From Undaria pinnatifida (Eukaryota; Sar; Phaeophyceae; Laminariales; Alariaceae): 64,000 bases of DNA. How positions within the stretch are numbered: position 1 is the stretch's first letter; every line of letters starts with the position of its first letter. Positions 58,336 through 64,000 of this stretch are shown one piece after another. The translations under genes and the position numbers were made by a program. The notes beneath the pieces were generated by a model. That model was not told where the DNA came from. It was given only the letters and a program-made list of their open reading frames with translations, and did no database searches. Location of the stretch: assembly GCA_012845835.1 (NCBI GenBank), contig JABAKD010000012.1:12247695-12311694 (forward strand), given 5' to 3'.

Positions 58336-60599
58336 GACGGGCGATTTACTAAGATTATGACAGCCATTGTGACCGTCTTTGAATCTGTATGCCTCACGCT
58401 GTCGGACACGAAGACGGAGACAATGCAGCCACGAGACCAGACCAGACATCCCGAGCTCCGCTGCTCGCTATCAAAGCAGCACACCAGGAGTAAAAACAAA
58501 CGATCTGGTTTTTACGCTGGGGCAGCGTTATCCACGAGGGCGCTGAACCTGAGATCAATCGCCTAGGCAGCGTTATCCACGATGGCGCTGAACCTGAGAT
58601 CAATCGACTGATCCGACTCATGTCGCTCCATCCCACGGTAGGGGTTGCAGTTGTATGATTGCGCCAAAACGTCCCTGGGCGATTGAGTTCCTCATGCGAG
58701 GAACTGCCGGTCAATAGAGTAATTTCACGTGTACATTATATTTTTGGACTAAGGCATAGAAGCTTGGTCGGGTTTTGCGAACGAATGCCTTCGAAGTCTT
58801 TTTTCGGGTGAGATATTGAGTTCCTCACGTGAGAACCTCAGGGACTTTCTGCTACAACCCTATCGTGGGATGACCTCTTGGGCATGGATCTAATTCGTGA
58901 TCTGTTCGATTCGCGGTACCGACGACACCCCCCTCTCGTACGCCAAGCTCCTCCATAACTGCATCCACGCTTTTTCGAGGCGATCTACTTTCAGTTAAGT
59001 GTTGAATAATCTTAATCTTCGCAGTACCGAAAATAGTGAAGAAGACCCCATGCGAGAGCATCGAAACTACCGCCCGTTCACGGCGGCTCTTCTTCGCGGG
59101 AGCAACGGCGCGGCAAAAACGAGGGACGATCAACATGATTACCCCGTCCGGTGATGTTCGCGACGATGTCCCTTGTGCAGAATCCGGGGGGCAATTGGAA
59201 AACCGAAAAAATGGCACACATGTCTCCTAACCCTTTGAACATCGCAAAAAATGATTCCACACTGGTTTCAAGCAGGTTGCCCTCAAAAACCAGGGTACAG
59301 CACATTATAAACGGGTTCAATAATCGACGGAAAATTCCTCGTTGCTGTTTGGAGTTGAGACAGAGCGTGCCATGGATCGCTGCAGCAAAGAAGGATGGCA
59401 ATTGGTACCCGGGGGTCCTCGAAGAAGCGGAACGGTTCGTGGCTAGGTGAAAAGCGAGGAGAAAAGAGGCGAAGAAGAGTAGGCGGCGCCACGCATCCGC
59501 GATGGGTGGCATTGAGCGGAAAGGGGGGCGAGGGGGGCAACAGCAGCGAAACCGCGGTAGAAAGAAAGAAGGAAGGAGCTTGCAGACAGGGTACAGGCTG
59601 GTTCAAGTAAAGAAAAAAAACACTTCTCTCCCCCACGAATGCCGCTCGCAATATCTAAGTCAAAATTATGAATACTTGGTATCATACTGACCCCCTTGAC
59701 TAGGGGAAGAGGGTGACATGGCCACTTTTTTTTTAACGGCCTCGGGCTGCCTCTGGCAGCGAAAATCTTATCAACCAATGACAGACCTTCATTTTTTTCA
59801 ATAGTATTCAGGCTTTTTCCAATCGGGGACGTCAAACAAACTGCGGCGCATTGTGCACGATCCGGTTGGACGTACTTCAAGGCATGTCTGTAGAAAAATT
59901 AGCGCAAAAAAAAGGAGATCTGACCTGCCTGTGTTGAACATCAATCGGGATCTAGCGAAAAAACTGGATCCTACACTAAAATCAAGTTGTTTGAAGGAAA
60001 TGAACGTATCTCAATCATTTTACGCACAAAAGTCCAAATGTCCACGCTGTTTTTGATAAATGGACCCTGAAATGTTGCACACTACATGCCGATCCCGAGG
60101 TCGGACCTTCTGGAGATTTTTTTTGTTTTTTCTCGCCGAAAATACTTGGTCTAAGGTGGGGTCTACATTTTCTGAAAAAAAAGTAACTGATGAAAAATCA
60201 GGCAAAACAAACAAACAAACAAAACATCGGGTGAGCTCTCGCAAGGGCACATAGAAGACGTTTCACGTTCTGAATTCGAAAAACGGCGTGGATATTCGCC
60301 GGGGAATAATTTTGTTTTTTTTTACGTGAACCAGCCCGCAGCAAGGTACCAGGTCTACTGCTGGGTGGGTGGGGCCCAGTACTGCTACCGCAACCTGCTG
60401 CGGCTGCCTGGGTACCAGCCTGTTGCTTGTTGCTCGTGGTGGTGAAGGGGGTGCATTTCTGCACAGACTCCAAGACAGCCTTCTTAGGATTTTCTATGCG
60501 TAGTTTCCCTGAAACAATTGCCTTTGCCTTTCTCGTTTCTTACGAACATGTCCTGTATAATTCTGCTTTTATCACATACCAGTGGATTGTGCATCACGC
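58336..60599. other. Repeat-derived region without a supported gene
   Basis: Contains a 46-bp tandem duplication (gcagcgttatccacga at 58523 and 58568), two ttcctca…tgagaa palindromic words (58688, 58815), and single MITE-core words (ttcaagcaggttgc at 59267). The 144-codon minus frame at 59078–59512 lacks supporting features. Confidence 0.4.
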
Positions 60600-60960
60600 A
60601 TACTGTGCGATCTTCTCTGGACCTGGTACACCACATTAGCCATAGATCGTTGGGAACGGCATCTTGCAGGTGAAGTCCACCGAGACGTAAAACAGCAGTG
60701 GTCGACTTGGCACACACCTGGTACACGAGTATCACTGCCACCGTACCACATTGCTGCCGTCTGCTGTACGTATCACGTTATATGTACCAGGTACGATGCA
60801 CGGGCGCCTGGTGCACAGCAGTATGATACCTGATAGAGCTCTGTCATACCCGCACACCCCTACGCAGCACGAAGCAGTGTAACAACCGAACAGAGCACCT
60901 GCCATTGTCGTCCTCGCATGATGTCATATACCAGGTACAGATATATATATAAAAAGATGT
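60600..60960. repeat. Cluster of GTACCAGGTAC-type palindromic words
   Basis: tggtac/accaggtac words occur at about 60623, 60718, 60784, 60812 and 60932; relatives are seen at 49.29, 55.95, 57.88 and 60.34 kb. Probably fragments of another short dispersed repeat. Confidence 0.5.
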
Positions 60961-62200
60961 ATGACAAACGAGAACCCATGGATTGGCAAGAAGTTTTTTA
61001 GCGTGTCGGCCTCAGTACAGGATTCTCGAACCGCGATTTTCTCGGTTACATTCCTTGGTTCAAACGCTTCCTACGAGGGTTGGCTTCAACGCCCCTCGCA
61101 CTTCTTATCCGTTCCGTACATCGCCGTGAACGTGCACAGGGGTTAAGAGGGACAATGGAAGAAGTAGCTTCATATTATTTTTTGGACGGCACTCTCGAGT
61201 TTTTCTTTGAAACTCGATAGGGCGAGGTAGAGCAACAAAAACATGGAACACGGTCAGCACGTCTCTCCACGGTCGGACTTCAAAAAGTCGGTCTGCGACA
61301 CTAGGATCTAGAGACTACCATGGTATACCAAAAGCTGGCTCAATGCACGCCTTTCCGTGGCTACGTAGAGAACACGCACCAGACACAGTCAGTCGCCTCG
61401 CTGAAACCTTGCTGACCCGGGGTACTTTGATTGAGTCGAAATACCAAATGAAACGCACTCGACACGCCTCTTCGTGGCCAGACTAGGGGGTCGGTCGGCG
61501 GGCTCCGATTCTCCGCCAAAACTAAATTCTTGTTTCGCTCGAAAATCCGATCAAAATCTAAAGCTCTGCATCGGATTCCCATAGGAAACGTCATACAGTT
61601 AGATACGCGCGTAAGGTGCTTAACGACCACAAAAAAGTGGCACGATGAAATTCAAGACATGCACAACAAAATGGTCAACCAAGAGACCAAAACCCGCGCA
61701 AGAGGACCGACCATCTGTTCAGGCTCTAAACACCTTGATTTTAGAGCGCACTAGAAATCGTCACAAGATCGGAAAATGTTCGCCATATGGTACGAGTCAA
61801 GTCTCCAAACTTCAGGAAACGGTGTGAAGTCGTGTTTTCTATCTTAAAAACTGTTACCGCGCCCTCTGTCGACCATATTTCAACCGGAAAAGTAATTATT
61901 TCGAATGTTTTATGTTACGTTGCAGGTAAGGTCTATGATTTCGATGTCAACACAAAACGTGAACAGGACATGCACTAGCTGTCTTGTTTAACCACGTCAC
62001 AAAACAAACCGCACCCTAATGCGACCAATACAGCCCAAGAACGTGACGAACCAGTATAGAGTAACCAGAAAAAAATGTCAATAACCGAGGTACAAAGAAG
62101 CCGAGAGCGGCTCTGAAAATATGAAAAAAGAATGGCGATGAGCTAGTCGCTCGAACGGGAAGGTTGTTGGCCGAGATGGGGCGCTGCGATTTCCGCGCAG
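60961..62200. other. Unassigned sequence
   Basis: Plus frames 60961–61146 and 61787–61978 are open but have no recognisable domains or exon borders. Confidence 0.3.
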
Positions 62201-62480
62201 CGTGGTGACTATCGAGCGTTGCAGCAACTGAACAACGACGCGACGCGAGCCCGTGTCGCGGCCGTTGCTCGATGCGCTGAGGAACTCGAAGCTCGACGAT
62301 CAGCCGAAACAAGCGCCGAAACAGCACACACGATCATCGGAGAGATTCGAGCTATTGAGGAATGATGTTGCAGCCCAATTGGCGGACGAGTTATAGAGGA
62401 GGAAGCGCACTGAAGCGGACACGCGCGAAGCTCAAGCGGCATTGGAAGTCGAGGTGGAGGGGAGGCACAAAGAGGGAGTC
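62201..62480 (+). pseudogene. Decayed coiled-coil exon
   Basis: After a plausible acceptor (gcgatttccgcgcag, 62200) the frame reads RGDYRALQQLNNDATRARVA, CAEELEARRSAETSAETAHT and stops at 62363–62365. A one-base shift continues RNDVAAQLADEL, a TAG, then RRKRTEADTREAQAALEVEV. The heptad-like Ala/Leu/Glu pattern indicates a coiled coil. With a frameshift and a stop it is probably a pseudogene fragment; family unknown. Confidence 0.4.
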
Positions 62481-63190
62481 ACCAGGGTGTCTGCGACACC
62501 TTCCATCCTTCGCTGCTGCTGCTGATACTGCTGCTGCTGCTTATCGCAAGCAGTTTCGTTCTTTGTTGTTCGTATATTAAGAAGAAGATATACTCGTCGT
62601 CTCATTGTGCCCATCATCAGTTAATCTACTGAATGATGGAATAATTACGGTGGCTGTTCGTTTTGGGCTGCTTAAATCTTGATTTTGGATGGCATCTGCT
62701 AGATTCCGACTTGGTTGTGATAGGTTCAAGTTTTGAATTTAATTTGCACTCATAACGACCGAGGGACACTTTTATTGCTGGTACCGGCTATAAAACGCAC
62801 CTTACGCGCTCTGCTAACAGTAGTCAATTATTGGTCTGTGTTAAACTCTTGGCATTCCTTTACATACTGTACGCATAGCCTTTGTTCATGTGTGTAGTAT
62901 CGTTTTTTACTCTCCAACGGTAGTGAATATTGAATCGAACTAGTCGAAGCGCTACCCTGCCCTACCCGAGGCAAGAGTGCCGGCACCACGCGGACTCCTT
63001 GTGCAGAGTATAACATAAACCCTCAGGTAGTTGACTATGCGCCGACGGCTGATGTTATACATTTTTCATAATATGATGTGGCGTGTCATAAACAATGATA
63101 GGTACGTTAGGTAGATATAAGCAAACACAGATAAGCATAGACAAGTAGAATAAGATCCAGGCAATGGCAAATTTAGGTACATGCCAGACA
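62481..63190. other. Unassigned sequence
   Basis: A CTG trinucleotide run (62510–62540) is present; nothing else could be supported. Confidence 0.3.
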
Positions 63191-63410
63191 CCAGATATAT
63201 TATTAAATATAAAACACACTCCACCCGTGAGATCGAACATTTCGTCGAAACTCATATTTGCAAGCTGTGTGTGACACTCCGATCGCGCGTATTGTTGTGT
63301 GTGCCCTCATTAGGGAAATAGGTCGGCGACTCCCCTTACAACTAGCTTGTACCAGGGTCAACAGGGTGATGTTAATCAATCTGTGCACGGAAACTATAAA
63401 ACATATATTG
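63191..63410 (+). repeat. Dispersed repeat, copy 3 (truncated)
   Basis: Begins atatattattaaatataaaa, core from 63219 (gtgagatcgaacatttcgtc) through gtcggcgactcccc and gggtcaacagggtgatgtta to ggaaactataaaa at 63400. It stops at the first of the two ggaaactataaa motifs and lacks the G tract present in copies 1 and 2. Confidence 0.85.
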
Positions 63411-64000
63411 TAGTATATGCAACGTCACCACAACTCACGTGTAACCCTACCATTACCATCTAACCCTACCCACTACCGAGATGTGACAAAGATGGATGAC
63501 GTTTTTTCCTACGAATATAGTCTCAACCCCGGCTCCTCTCAGAGTGTTCCTTGAGCGTTCCTTGGGTATGTCGGTATTACTGCCGAGTACGGAGCTGGCT
63601 CGTCATTCCCCCACGTAACACCGGCGTGACCGATACTCCGTTGAAGACTCAAGGAAGACTCTACTGGAAGGTCCAATGCTCCGTACCCCAGAGTCAGGGT
63701 GAACTTTTCCTTCACCCTTTCGTGGCTTTTGAACTTCCTCGTCCCTCCACGAGACTTCTGTCTGTCCTTGTCTTGCAGGTTACCTGTCCGGTGACCCCCT
63801 AACGTCTCTATCAGTTTGTCCGACCGGGGTCGTTGTGGCTTAAGTGTGAGAGCACCTACTGTTGTAGGAGACGGAGGTTCGTTACCTTCAAACGGCTTAA
63901 CCTACGAATCTTATTGGTGTCGACGACAATAGACTGATCAACACCGCCTGTGTCGATTCTATGGGTTCGAGACTATTCACGAAGAAGACACCCATCTGTT
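63411..64000. other. Unassigned sequence to the window edge
   Basis: GC-balanced sequence with a distinctive ccctaacgtctctatcag stretch. It could be the start of another element continuing outside the window; nothing is supported. Confidence 0.25.

Noticed and set aside
57578-58360. 260-codon plus-strand frame
   Set aside because: It crosses the right terminal inverted repeat of the TTAA element and runs into a CTGT microsatellite, so it is not a coherent gene.
59078-59512. 144-codon minus-strand frame considered as the missing SMYD first exon
   Set aside because: It lacks the Gly-rich S-sequence pattern expected at the start of a SMYD SET domain and has no suitable donor phase.

Overview
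This is a eukaryotic nuclear window: introns with GT–AG borders, multi-exon genes on the minus strand, long microsatellites, a satellite array and many decayed transposable elements. Gly/Asn/Pro-rich coding inserts, trinucleotide-rich DNA, a Crypton/DIRS-type tyrosine recombinase and PIF1-type helicase fragments are compatible with a stramenopile, perhaps a brown alga. That is an inference from style, not from a diagnostic gene. I saw no rRNA, tRNA, CRISPR or prokaryotic operon structure.

Layout. 0.4–1.45 kb is an (AGTAGC)n/(AGT)n microsatellite. 1.98–2.5 kb is the first of three copies of an interspersed repeat (others at 35.8 and 63.2 kb). 4.75–9.56 kb is a tandem satellite of about 745-bp units, each a dimer of about 372-bp halves. 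9.9–12.1 kb holds a 29-bp minisatellite and tandem duplications. 12.1–21.6 kb contains the best new gene: a minus-strand gene assembled from six phase-compatible exons (21553 to 15418), plus two tentative 3' exons. It encodes a repeat-rich protein with a tandemly duplicated helical exon. A PIF1-helicase fragment element (13.95–15.24 kb) lies in one of its introns; an inverted relative lies at 43.1–44.3 kb.

21.6–36 kb is gene-poor, with diverged dispersed repeats and a decayed plus-strand ORF (27.4–29.4 kb) that still shows octapeptide repeats. 35.8–39.5 kb has another copy of the G-tract repeat, a tyrosine recombinase broken by three in-frame TGA codons, further decayed same-strand ORFs and a possible secreted-protein exon. 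39.5–50 kb is a graveyard of short palindromic and MITE-like repeats, including a 73-bp minisatellite.

50.1–56.9 kb contains the one gene whose family I can name: a minus-strand SMYD-type protein (MYND finger, SET domain with the NHSC motif, post-SET cysteines, C-terminal helical region) in six recognisable exons, lacking an identified first exon. Its introns hold a 740-bp polypurine tract, a G-rich/C-rich tract and a splice-dead duplicate of part of the SET exon. 57.4–58.2 kb is a TTAA-bounded inverted-repeat element; the remainder to 64 kb is repeat-derived, with one decayed coiled-coil exon at 62.2 kb.

The SMYD protein is a presumed lysine methyltransferase; the 12–21.6 kb gene is unrecognised. 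Nothing suggests that the genes here form a pathway; most of the window is repeat turnover.
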